Origin: an uncultured Ignavibacteria bacterium
Lineage (GTDB): Bacteria > Bacteroidota > Ignavibacteria > Tepidaquicellales > Tepidaquicellaceae
Reading direction: 5' to 3'
DNA length: 64,000 nucleotides
NCBI GenBank assembly: GCA_937974175.1
Contig: CALJIG010000042.1
Span: 1-64,000, forward strand
Shown here: positions 24,547 through 33,345 of the stretch, piece after piece
Numbering within the stretch: position 1 is the first letter of the stretch
How the letters are laid out: each line of letters opens with the position of its first letter
Notes under the pieces: model-generated
The model's database searches: none
The model's input: the letters and a program-made list of their open reading frames with translations, nothing else
Told to the model about the DNA's origin: nothing
Made by a program: the position numbers and the translations under genes

Positions 24547-27429
24547 ATGAAAAAAATACTCTATACAATTTGTTTTTTATTTTTCCTCACGCAGGTGTCT
24601 TTCGGCACAACATATTATTCCCAAGGAAATTTAAATCCTAGAGATACTCTCAACTGGAATACTATTCCCGGTGGCGGTGGAACAATTCCGCCTAATTTTA
24701 CTTCCGGTGTTAATGATATTTTTGAAATACAGGCAGGGCATACAATGACTCTCACCTTAGGCGCTTGGACAATTTCCGGAACAGGTTTATGCCAGGTTGA
24801 TAGCGGAGCCACACTTATCTGCTCTACATCTCTTTTCACAACAGGATTAACTATTGCAAAAGGCGGAGTACTTAATGCCACTGCAACTGTAGGAGTCAAC
24901 AACGGGCAATCAGGATTTGATTTTATTATAAATGGTTTGTACAGAAACTCAGGAAGTACTTCATATGGCAGCGGAGCTACAGGTACTTGCACAGCTATAG
25001 GGAAATTGCAGTTTGCTCCAACAACAACAGCAGGAACTATTCCCGTATTAACATGGGACCCTGCTTCAACACTGGAAATTGTTGGTTACACTACTTTTAC
25101 AGGCAATATGGCATGGGGCAATCAAACATTCGGAAATATTATCTGGAACTGTCCTAGTCAGACAGGTACTCCTACCGCAAATTCAACACTCAGAACTATC
25201 AGAGGAGATTTAACGATTATAACTACAGGTACAGGTTCATTAAGACTTTTTGCGAACACCGCAGCTATATTAAATATATCAGGAAATCTGAAAATGGATG
25301 CCGGTAATCTTGGATTAGTGAGCGGCAGTTCAGCTTCAACAATTAATGTTGCGGGAAATGTTACAGTTAATGGCGGCGCCTTGAAAATTGGAACCTCGAC
25401 ATTACAAAGTAATAGTGCTAAATTTTCAGTAACAGGAAATGTTTTAATAAATGGCGGCACGATTGATTTTAAAGACGCTAACGCAGTTACAGGTGCTAAC
25501 ATATTTGAGGTCGGCGGGAATCTCAGTTTAACTACAGGAACACTTACACAAACGGGAAGCACGGCAGGCACGGAAGGTTCGTTAAGATTTATTGATACTA
25601 CGACATGGAGCTCGGGAGGAACTTTTACTAATACTTATATCAACACAATTGTTAATCCGGCTTCAATGCTTACATTAGCCAATGATTTTCCTATAGCGGC
25701 ATCACGCTCTATGACAGTAACCGGAGTTCTTGTTTGCGGAACAAAAATAATCTCCGGAGCAGGAGCATTTACATTAGCTGTATCAGGCACAATGAAAAGC
25801 GGTAATGCTACAGGTATAGACGGCAGTATTGCAGTCTTGGGTACAAAAACTTTTACAAGCGGAGCGGGGTATATATTTAACGGAGCAATTGCCCAGACAA
25901 CAGGAACATCTTTACCGGCAGCAATTGCAGGTGAATTAACTTTTTCAAACACGGGTGGAGCCGTAGCTCTATCACAGTCAACTTCAAATACTGGTACTAA
26001 TACGGTTGGTCCCGGGGCAGTAGTTGATATTGCAAATTTTAATATGACGGGTTCGGGCGTAACATCTGTTTTGACAGGCTCAGGAAAGATAAAATTAGCA
26101 GGAGATATTTCTACACAGATAACAGGATATAACTCAAATACTTTTACAGGCATATATGAGTTTACAGGCTCATCACAATCTATTCCTGCCGGAACATACA
26201 GCCGTTTAGTTGTTTCCGGAAGTAATGTATCATTAAGCGGCAATGTGATAATTTCAGATACTCTTTTTTTATCCAACGGTCTTTTAAACACAGGAGCTAA
26301 TACTTTAACTATAGGTACATCGACATTAAACGTTGGCAACATCCAAAGAACAGGCGGCTCAATTAACGGAACAATTAAAAGATGGTTTGCTCCTTCATTA
26401 GTTAATAACGTTATATTTCCTTTAGATAACGGTTCCGGCGCATATGTTGAAGCTAAAATAAGTTTTACTTCAGCCCCATTAACAGGCGGAACGTTGACTG
26501 CAGTTTATCATACATCCGGTTCAGGATTACTGCCTGATCAGGGCGACGGGAATTATATTCCTGCACCTGAATTACATGTCAACTTTATTAATCTTACTCC
26601 TCAATACTGGAGCATCACTGCAGCGGACGGACTTGAAACAAACTCAGGTACTTACAGCATCGGGCTTATTGCAAATAATATGAATGTAAGCACTACAAGC
26701 TTTCAATATACAGGCATTGTAAAAAGAACCGAAAATACACAGCCCTGGGCATGGAACTTTGCTAACCATGTAACGACAACAAGCCCATCGGCGATTCCTA
26801 CTTTTTGGGGAATAGGATTTACTTCTTTCTCTGATTTTGCAGTTGCGGGGAATGTAGATAACTTACTTCCTGTTGAACTTGAATCGTTTACATCAACAAT
26901 TAGCGGACAGAATGTGATACTTAACTGGATTACTATTTCCGAACTAAATAATTCAGGTTATGATGTGGAAAGAAAAAATATTACAAATGGTTGGACAAAA
27001 ATAGGTAATGTGTCTGGTCACGGAACTATAAATACTTCAAACAGTTACTCATACTCAGATAAAAATCTTTCATCGGGAAAATATAATTACAGACTGAAAC
27101 AGATAGACTTCAACGGCAACTATAAATATTATGAACTTGCGAATGAAGTTATAATAGGAACACCGGAAAAATATTCATTATCTCAAAACTATCCAAATCC
27201 ATTTAATCCTTCAACAACTATAAACTATGAAATACCATATTCAAATTTTGTAAGTCTGAAGATTTACGATATGATGGGAAGGGAAGTTGTAAACTTGGTA
27301 AACCAAAATCAGGATGCAGGATTTTACGCTGTTAAATTTGACGCTTCAAAGCTTTCAAGCGGAATTTATTTTTATAAAATACAGGCAGGGGATTTTAATG
27401 CAGTAAAGAAATTTATGCTTGTTAAGTAG
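24547..27429 (+). CDS. Large secreted T9SS cargo protein, paralogue of upstream gene
   Basis: 960 aa. Signal peptide (ILYTICFLFFLTQVSFG, then TTYYSQG). The body consists of short beta repeats rich in Gly, Thr and Ser (GNVTVNGGALKIGTSTL, GNVLINGGTIDF, GNLSLTTGTLTQTG) that suggest a parallel beta-helix. From about residue 600 it closely follows the upstream protein (GGSINGTIKRWFAPSLVNNVIFPLDNGSG), then the hybrid domain (LPVELESFTSTI, YRLKQIDFNGNYKYYELANEV) and a type A sorting domain (NPFNPSTTINYEI, GIYFYKIQAG, KKFMLVK). Export through the outer membrane by T9SS and surface attachment are inferred from that tail. No enzymatic motif is visible. Confidence 0.85.
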   Translation: MKKILYTICFLFFLTQVSFGTTYYSQGNLNPRDTLNWNTIPGGGGTIPPNFTSGVNDIFEIQAGHTMTLTLGAWTISGTGLCQVDSGATLICSTSLFTTGLTIAKGGVLNATATVGVNNGQSGFDFIINGLYRNSGSTSYGSGATGTCTAIGKLQFAPTTTAGTIPVLTWDPASTLEIVGYTTFTGNMAWGNQTFGNIIWNCPSQTGTPTANSTLRTIRGDLTIITTGTGSLRLFANTAAILNISGNLKMDAGNLGLVSGSSASTINVAGNVTVNGGALKIGTSTLQSNSAKFSVTGNVLINGGTIDFKDANAVTGANIFEVGGNLSLTTGTLTQTGSTAGTEGSLRFIDTTTWSSGGTFTNTYINTIVNPASMLTLANDFPIAASRSMTVTGVLVCGTKIISGAGAFTLAVSGTMKSGNATGIDGSIAVLGTKTFTSGAGYIFNGAIAQTTGTSLPAAIAGELTFSNTGGAVALSQSTSNTGTNTVGPGAVVDIANFNMTGSGVTSVLTGSGKIKLAGDISTQITGYNSNTFTGIYEFTGSSQSIPAGTYSRLVVSGSNVSLSGNVIISDTLFLSNGLLNTGANTLTIGTSTLNVGNIQRTGGSINGTIKRWFAPSLVNNVIFPLDNGSGAYVEAKISFTSAPLTGGTLTAVYHTSGSGLLPDQGDGNYIPAPELHVNFINLTPQYWSITAADGLETNSGTYSIGLIANNMNVSTTSFQYTGIVKRTENTQPWAWNFANHVTTTSPSAIPTFWGIGFTSFSDFAVAGNVDNLLPVELESFTSTISGQNVILNWITISELNNSGYDVERKNITNGWTKIGNVSGHGTINTSNSYSYSDKNLSSGKYNYRLKQIDFNGNYKYYELANEVIIGTPEKYSLSQNYPNPFNPSTTINYEIPYSNFVSLKIYDMMGREVVNLVNQNQDAGFYAVKFDASKLSSGIYFYKIQAGDFNAVKKFMLVK

Positions 27430-27540
27430 AGATTGAATCACTGATTGCGCTGATTAATTCTGATTAAAATTATAATTTTTCAGTATGAGTCACGAATCAT
27501 ATAAATCATTTTTAATCTGAGTAATCAGTTATTAAAATTC

Positions 27541-27572
27541 AAGCCCTGAGGGAGTTTCCTTCAGGGCTTTTT
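27541..27572. terminator. Terminator between convergent genes
   Basis: AAGCCCTGA (27541-27549) pairs with TCAGGGCTT (27561-27569), followed by TTTTATTT on the plus side. It ends the T9SS gene transcript and may also serve the RND operon arriving from the other strand, though the T tract on that side is weaker. Confidence 0.8.
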
Positions 27573-27624
27573 ATTTAAATTTGTTTAAGAAGATAATATT
27601 TTATAATAAGAACTATCTTGTAAT

Positions 27625-30600
27625 TTATGATGTAGGTGCTATAATTTCACCGGGAGATTTTTCAACAACATCAGGTTCTTCATCCTCAATTACATTTGGC
27701 TTTGATTTCGCGATGTAAGAGTAAATTGCAGGCACGATAAACAGCGTTAAGAAAGTCGAGAATAATAATCCTCCGACAACTGATATCCCCAGAGAGACAC
27801 GGCTGCCTGCACCGAAGCCTAAAGCTATCGGAAGAATGCCTAAAGTTGTTGCAAGTGTAGTCATTATAATAGGTCTGAATCTTGCTTCAGCCGATTCAAT
27901 AACTGCTTCAAGTTTTGTGCGGCCTTCCTGCTTTCTCTGATTGGCAAACTCAACTATCAGGATAGCATTTTTAGTAACAAGTCCTACAAGCATAATAATT
28001 CCTATCTGGCTGAAAATATTCATAGTCTGATTTGTTAGCCAAAGACTAAGAATAGCTCCTGTTATTGCAAGCGGAACCGTAAGCAAAATAATGAACGGGT
28101 CAATGAAGCTTTCAAACTGTGCAGCGAGAACGAGGAAGATAATAACAATTGCGAATACAAAAGTGAACAGAAGGCTTGAAGAACTTTCTGCAAAATCTCT
28201 AGATTCTCCGGTCAGTGCTGTTGTAAAATTTTCAGTTAATACTTTATCGGCGACATCCTGCATAGCCTTTAATCCGTCACCAAGTGTATTTGGCGGAACA
28301 GGTGCGGCTGTAATAGTTGCAGAAGAAAGTCTGTTAAATCTGAATCGTGAAGGAGATGTAGCCTGTTCTTTTAATGTAACTAAGCTGCTCATCTGAATAA
28401 GTTCACCGCGTTTATTTTTTACATAGACGTTATCTAAGTCAGTCGGCTTATCTCTGTATTCTCTTTCAAGCTGACCGATTATCTGATATTGTTTTTCATC
28501 CTGAATAAAGTATCCGTAACGAACCCCCGCAAGTGCGGTTTGTAGCACTTGTGCCACATCCTGTATTGAAACACCAAGAGCATCTGCTCTGTCTCTATCT
28601 ATTGTTAGTGCAAGTTCGGGTTTATTTACTTTAAGATTTGCGTCAACAAACTGAAGCACCGGACTTTTCTTAGCTTCATCTAAAAACTTAGGAAGCATAT
28701 TTGTAAGGCTGTCAAAGTTGTTTGACATAATTACAAACTGAATAGGCTGACCGCCAAACCTTGCTCCGATTGTAGGAGGCTGTGATGGCAAAGCCCTTAC
28801 TCCGTAAAAATTATTTAATTCTTTTGAGAGCTGGGCAAATACTTCTTTCTGTGTTCTCTTTCGCTCTTTCGGATCTTTAAGGTATAAATTTAAGGTTCCG
28901 CTGTTTGTAGCTCCGCCACCTCCGCCGATTGCAACCAAAGTTATAGGAGCAGAAACTTCAGGAATTGAATCTATAATATATTGAGTCATTTCATCCATAT
29001 ACTTAGATGTGAACTCAAAAGAAGCGCCTTCAGGCGCTAGAGCAGAAATTCTGATATTTGAACGGTCTTCAAGCGGTGCAAGTTCTGACTTTATCTGTCC
29101 GCCAACGAGAAATATTATAGCTACAGATGCGATTACAAGAATAAAGCTTACCCATCGTACACGCATAAATGCTTCAAGCGACTTATTGTAAGTTTTGTTG
29201 AGCCAGACAAAGAACGGCTCAGTCATCTTATAAAATTTATTTTCGGCATCGTGTCTTTTTAAAATGTATGCGCTCAACATTGGGCTTAAGCTTAAAGCAA
29301 CAAATGCAGAAATTAAAACTGATACAGCGATAACTACTCCGAACTCCCGGAATAATCTTCCTGTCTGTCCCTGTATAAATAATATAGGTAAGAATACTGC
29401 AGCTAAAGTAATTGTTGTGGAAATAACAGCAAAGTAAATTTCCTTAGCGCCCTTAAATGCAGCCTGACGTGGAGTCATTCCTTCTTCTATCTTAGCGTAT
29501 ATATTTTCCAGCACTACAATAGCATCATCGCATACAAGACCAATTGCCAGAATTATACCTACTAAAGATAAAACATTTATAGAAAAATTCAGAAGGTACA
29601 TCACAAAGAACGTTGCAATGATTGAAACCGGAATTGCGATAACAGGAATAAATGTTGAACGCCAGTCCCGAAGAAATAAAAATATAATAAATACAACAAG
29701 ACCGAAAGCAATAAAAATTGTTTCTTCTACTTCACTTAGTGTGCTTCTAACAAAAGTTGAGAAGTCAAATCCTAAATCTAAAACTATATCAGGTGGAACT
29801 TCTGTTTTTAACTGTTCAAGTCTTTTTCTGAATTCATTTGAAATTTCTATAACGTTTGCCCCTGCCTGAGGAAGTACAGCAACGCCAACGCCCGGCATTC
29901 CGCTTCTTTTAAAGGAAGTTCTTTCGTTCTCAGCGCCGTATTCTGCAAAACCAATATCACTGAACTTAATTATTCTGCCTTTATCTTCTTTAATCGTGAG
30001 ATTATTGAACTGGTTTAAGTCGTATAATCTTCCAAATGTTCTTATTGTAATTTCCGTTGCCCAGCCTTCTATTTTACCTGAGGGAAGTTCAACATTTTGT
30101 GCATTTAAAACTGCCTGCACATCTAATGGTGTGATTTTGTATGCAGCCATTTTATTAGGGTCCAGACGTAATCTTACAGCCAATTTTCTTTCACCGAAAA
30201 TTCTTACTGAGCCTACTCCGTTAATAGTCTGCATCCTTTCTGCTATAACATTGGAGGCAAATTTACTTACATCAAGTATATCTCTTGAATTACTGTAAAC
30301 CGTTAAAAGTATAATCGGTGTGGCATCGGCATCTGCTTTTTCAACGACAGGGTTATCCATATCTCTTGGTAAGCTTCTCAATGCACGGCTTACTCTGTCT
30401 CTTACATCGTTGGCTGCTGATTCTAAATCTCTTTCAAGATTAAATTCAATAGTAATAGAGCTTACGCCTTCACGTGATGTAGAGGTAAGAGTTCTTATAC
30501 CTTCGATACCGTTTAAATTTTGTTCAAGTGGTTCTGTAATTTGTGTTTCAATAACATCTGAATTTGCACCGGGATAGCTTGAAGTTACGGTAACAATTGG

Positions 30601-30726
30601 AGGGTCAATACTCGGATATTCCCGTATTTGCAGTGAACGAAAACCTACGAATCCGAAGATAACAAGCACTATACTTATTACCATTGCGAATACGGGTCTC
30701 TTTATGGATGTATCTGATAAACTCAA
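27625..30726 (-). CDS. RND-family efflux transporter permease (AcrB/MexB type)
   Basis: 1033 aa, the normal length of a hydrophobe/amphiphile RND pump. Twelve transmembrane segments in two halves, each with a large periplasmic porter region. The proton-relay pair is in place (Asp400-Asp401 in AIGLVCDDAIVVLENI), and SLSDTSIKRPVFAMVISIVLVIFG, REYPSIDPP and the second-half GLVTKNAILIVEFAN motif are typical. It uses the proton gradient to export small molecules in concert with a periplasmic adaptor and an outer-membrane channel. The adaptor gene lies upstream on the same strand, but a T9SS-tagged gene separates the two, and no TolC-type gene is in the window. Confidence 0.95.
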   Translation of the reverse strand: MSLSDTSIKRPVFAMVISIVLVIFGFVGFRSLQIREYPSIDPPIVTVTSSYPGANSDVIETQITEPLEQNLNGIEGIRTLTSTSREGVSSITIEFNLERDLESAANDVRDRVSRALRSLPRDMDNPVVEKADADATPIILLTVYSNSRDILDVSKFASNVIAERMQTINGVGSVRIFGERKLAVRLRLDPNKMAAYKITPLDVQAVLNAQNVELPSGKIEGWATEITIRTFGRLYDLNQFNNLTIKEDKGRIIKFSDIGFAEYGAENERTSFKRSGMPGVGVAVLPQAGANVIEISNEFRKRLEQLKTEVPPDIVLDLGFDFSTFVRSTLSEVEETIFIAFGLVVFIIFLFLRDWRSTFIPVIAIPVSIIATFFVMYLLNFSINVLSLVGIILAIGLVCDDAIVVLENIYAKIEEGMTPRQAAFKGAKEIYFAVISTTITLAAVFLPILFIQGQTGRLFREFGVVIAVSVLISAFVALSLSPMLSAYILKRHDAENKFYKMTEPFFVWLNKTYNKSLEAFMRVRWVSFILVIASVAIIFLVGGQIKSELAPLEDRSNIRISALAPEGASFEFTSKYMDEMTQYIIDSIPEVSAPITLVAIGGGGGATNSGTLNLYLKDPKERKRTQKEVFAQLSKELNNFYGVRALPSQPPTIGARFGGQPIQFVIMSNNFDSLTNMLPKFLDEAKKSPVLQFVDANLKVNKPELALTIDRDRADALGVSIQDVAQVLQTALAGVRYGYFIQDEKQYQIIGQLEREYRDKPTDLDNVYVKNKRGELIQMSSLVTLKEQATSPSRFRFNRLSSATITAAPVPPNTLGDGLKAMQDVADKVLTENFTTALTGESRDFAESSSSLLFTFVFAIVIIFLVLAAQFESFIDPFIILLTVPLAITGAILSLWLTNQTMNIFSQIGIIMLVGLVTKNAILIVEFANQRKQEGRTKLEAVIESAEARFRPIIMTTLATTLGILPIALGFGAGSRVSLGISVVGGLLFSTFLTLFIVPAIYSYIAKSKPNVIEDEEPDVVEKSPGEIIAPTS

Positions 30727-30752
30727 ATTATTCTCTTCTTAAAAAATTATTT

Positions 30753-31976
30753 TTATTTTAATAATGTCATCTTTACTACCTGACTGCCGTTATTAATTTC
30801 CATCTTACAATAATATATTCCGGAAGGCTGATTAACAGCATTCCATGAAATTTGATATTCACCTTCCCTGTAAAAATCTTCAGTTAAAGTATTCTCAAGC
30901 TTTCCGTTTACATTATAAATTGAAAGCTTAACATTTGAAGGCTTGTTTAAAATAAATTTTATATTAGTTGAAGGATTAAACGGATTTGGAAAATTTTGTT
31001 GCAATAAAAATTCTGACGGAACATTTGCCTGCTGCGTTTCAATTCCTATAGGAATTCCCTGTCCGCCGCCATTAGTTGTTTTTAAAATGGTGCCTTCTGT
31101 GCCGACTATCCAGCCGGTCTGATTGTTAACAAACTTTACAGATTTAAAAGAAGTTGAAATATTTTTATAAGGAAGTGTTTCCCATGAAGAACCGCCATCT
31201 GATGTCCTTACAATACTTCCATGTTCGCCGACAGACCATCCAAGATTGCTGTTTGAGAAATAACAATCTTCTAATGCCCAGCCCTTTGTAAGATAAACTG
31301 TATCATGGTTCCAATGATTTCCAAAATTTGTAGTTCTGAAAATTGCTCCGCAGCACCCAAAGATAAAGCCTTTTCCGTCCTCAAAAATTTGTGCTGAAGA
31401 TAATGAGTTTGGCATTCCCGTATATAAAGAATCCCAAGTGCTGCCGGAATTTGTTGAGCGGAACAATGCTCCATCATTTCCCATTAAGAAAATATAGTTA
31501 TTCAAAATAAAAGTCTTCTGCCACATATAATAAGCGCTGCCAAAGGTATTGGAAAATGTATTTCCCCCGTCAGTAGTTTTTAACAAAGTTTTATTCCATC
31601 CTGTAAAATATCCTGTTTGTTCATTTGTAAATCTTATACTTGTTAAATTTTTCTCTACACCTGAATTTAATGAACTCCAGTTTTCACCTGCATTTGTCGT
31701 CTTCATAATTTTTCCACTATTACCGCATAAGTAACCGGTTACTGAATTCACAAAATAAATTGAATTCCATATTCCGGGCAATTCATTCTTATTCCAGTTA
31801 TTGCCAGCATTAGTTGTTTTTAGAATAACATTGTCACCGCAAATAAATCCGGTTTGGTTATCTGTAAGATAAATGCATTTTAAATTATTTACTGTGCCGC
31901 TTTGCTGAGTAATCCATTGAGAATTAGCAAATGAGCAGGATAAAAAAATTATTATTATTGTAAAAAAAACTTTCAT
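30753..31976 (-). CDS. T9SS-secreted Ycf48/BNR-repeat beta-propeller protein
   Basis: 407 aa. Signal peptide (FFTIIIIFLSCSFANSQ). The body has at least six propeller repeats of the Ycf48/sialidase BNR type: ILKTTNAGNNWNK, IMKTTNAGENWSS, LLKTTDGGNTFSN, LFRSTNSGSTWDS, IFRTTNFGNHWNH, IVRTSDGGSSWET, ILKTTNGGGQG. Residues about 320-407 form a type A sorting domain (QQNFPNPFNPSTNIKF, KLSIYNVNGK, GIYYCKMEI). The gene is unlikely to relate to photosystem assembly here; such repeats are common in Ignavibacteria cargo. Its start is 6 bases after the adaptor gene and its stop 26 bases before the permease gene, so it is embedded in the efflux operon. Confidence 0.85.
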   Translation of the reverse strand: MKVFFTIIIIFLSCSFANSQWITQQSGTVNNLKCIYLTDNQTGFICGDNVILKTTNAGNNWNKNELPGIWNSIYFVNSVTGYLCGNSGKIMKTTNAGENWSSLNSGVEKNLTSIRFTNEQTGYFTGWNKTLLKTTDGGNTFSNTFGSAYYMWQKTFILNNYIFLMGNDGALFRSTNSGSTWDSLYTGMPNSLSSAQIFEDGKGFIFGCCGAIFRTTNFGNHWNHDTVYLTKGWALEDCYFSNSNLGWSVGEHGSIVRTSDGGSSWETLPYKNISTSFKSVKFVNNQTGWIVGTEGTILKTTNGGGQGIPIGIETQQANVPSEFLLQQNFPNPFNPSTNIKFILNKPSNVKLSIYNVNGKLENTLTEDFYREGEYQISWNAVNQPSGIYYCKMEINNGSQVVKMTLLK

Positions 31977-31982
31977 AAGATA

Positions 31983-33047
31983 TTATTGGTTTATCTTGGT
32001 AATTTTTACTTTGGCATCGGGTTTCAATCTTAATATATTGGTTGTGATTACAGTGTCTCCGGGAACAACTCCGCCTATTACCTGAACTTTATCTTCAAGT
32101 CTTTTTCCTAAGCCAACACCAACAAGTTTCACTTTGCCGTTTTTTGAAACGTAAACACCTTGTCCTTTCAGATTGGGAATGATTGCTTCTGTAGGAACGA
32201 GCATAGCATCATTAATTTCTTTCATTATTAAACGAACATTTGCAAAACTTCCCGGAAGTAATTTTGAATTTGATCTGTTGCTTATAGCTCTTAAAATCAA
32301 TGTCTTCGTACCGTTTTCTAATTTCGGTTCAAATGCATAAACTTCACCTTCATATTCTTCATTAATACCTTCAACTTTAAAAATTATTTTCTGCCCGATT
32401 TTAAAAAAATTAACGTATTTTTCAGGAATTGAAAAATCGATTTTTAATTTGCTTAAATCCTGCATTGTGGTTAATACATTGGAAGGAGTAGCGTAACTGC
32501 CTACACTGACATTTCTTAATCCTACAAATCCGCTGAAAGGTGCAACAATGCTTGTCTTATCAATTTGTATCTGTACAGATTCCATATCAGCCCGGATTTT
32601 TCCCAGAGTATTTTGCTGTATTTCGTAGTCTGCCTGTGGTAAAAGTCCTCTATCCAAAAGGTCTTTTGTTCTTTTCTCATTTATAACTGCAAGTTCCTCA
32701 TCAAGTTTTAGTTTATTAAGGCTTGCATTTAAATCGGAATCATCAAGTTTAAATAAAGTCTTCCCTCTGCCGACTGTTGAACCTTCCTTAAAATAAATTC
32801 CGGTTATCTTTCTGGAAACTTCACTTCTGATTTCCACTTCTTCGTTGGCGCGAATTGTGCCGACTGCCTGAATTTCATTTTCAAGAGTTGACGGCTTTAT
32901 AATATATCCATCTGCGGGGGTAGTTCCGTCCCCTTGTGATTGATTTTGTGTTGGAGGTTTTTCTTTGGAAGCGATTTTTGGAATAATAAAATAGAGAGCT
33001 GCTCCGATTACAATGATGATTATGGCTAATTTTACGTATTTATTCAA
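31983..33047 (-). CDS. RND efflux periplasmic adaptor (membrane fusion protein)
   Basis: 354 aa. An N-terminal transmembrane anchor (VKLAIIIIVIGAALYFIIP) precedes the lipoyl half-motifs (EVEIRSEVSRKITGIYFKEGSTVGRGKTLFKLDD and TSIVAPFSGFVGLRNVSVGSYA) around a short alpha-hairpin (about 105-150), then beta-barrel and membrane-proximal domains (LLPGSFANVRLIMKE, AIIPNLKGQGVYVSKNGKVKLVGV). This is the standard HlyD/AcrA-type layout. It connects the RND permease to an outer-membrane channel. First gene of the three-gene minus-strand operon. Confidence 0.93.
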   Translation of the reverse strand: MNKYVKLAIIIIVIGAALYFIIPKIASKEKPPTQNQSQGDGTTPADGYIIKPSTLENEIQAVGTIRANEEVEIRSEVSRKITGIYFKEGSTVGRGKTLFKLDDSDLNASLNKLKLDEELAVINEKRTKDLLDRGLLPQADYEIQQNTLGKIRADMESVQIQIDKTSIVAPFSGFVGLRNVSVGSYATPSNVLTTMQDLSKLKIDFSIPEKYVNFFKIGQKIIFKVEGINEEYEGEVYAFEPKLENGTKTLILRAISNRSNSKLLPGSFANVRLIMKEINDAMLVPTEAIIPNLKGQGVYVSKNGKVKLVGVGLGKRLEDKVQVIGGVVPGDTVITTNILRLKPDAKVKITKINQ

Positions 33048-33345
33048 ATCAGAAAATTCCCGGTTATTTCGATTAATAACAATTTTGAAAAATATACAGT
33101 TCGCAAAACAGGTATTAAACAGAAAAAAAATTCTTAAAAACTGCTGCGAATTGTGAATAAAATATGAGAATGGATTTATTGGGTGTGGTTTACCCTTTGT
33201 TAGGACAATATGGTCTATTAAAAGTTTAATGAAAATTCGAAAATTTTTTCAAAAAAGTGTGTAATTTTAAATAAATATTTTTTATTTTTACAACACACCC
33301 CTGGCCTACAATAATCGATTACAACAAATCAAACCAATAATCCCA
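33048..33345. other. Divergent promoter region between efflux operon and T9SS gene
   Basis: About 300 AT-rich bases between divergent starts. GTGTGT (33257-33262) and ACACAC (33293-33298) form a long-loop inverted repeat around an A/T-only core, 48 bases before the T9SS gene. No reading frame. Promoters for both directions must lie here, but I cannot place them. Confidence 0.45.

Noticed and set aside
30753..31976. Photosystem II assembly factor Ycf48
   Set aside because: Only the propeller repeats match; no photosynthesis gene is present and the protein carries a T9SS tag.
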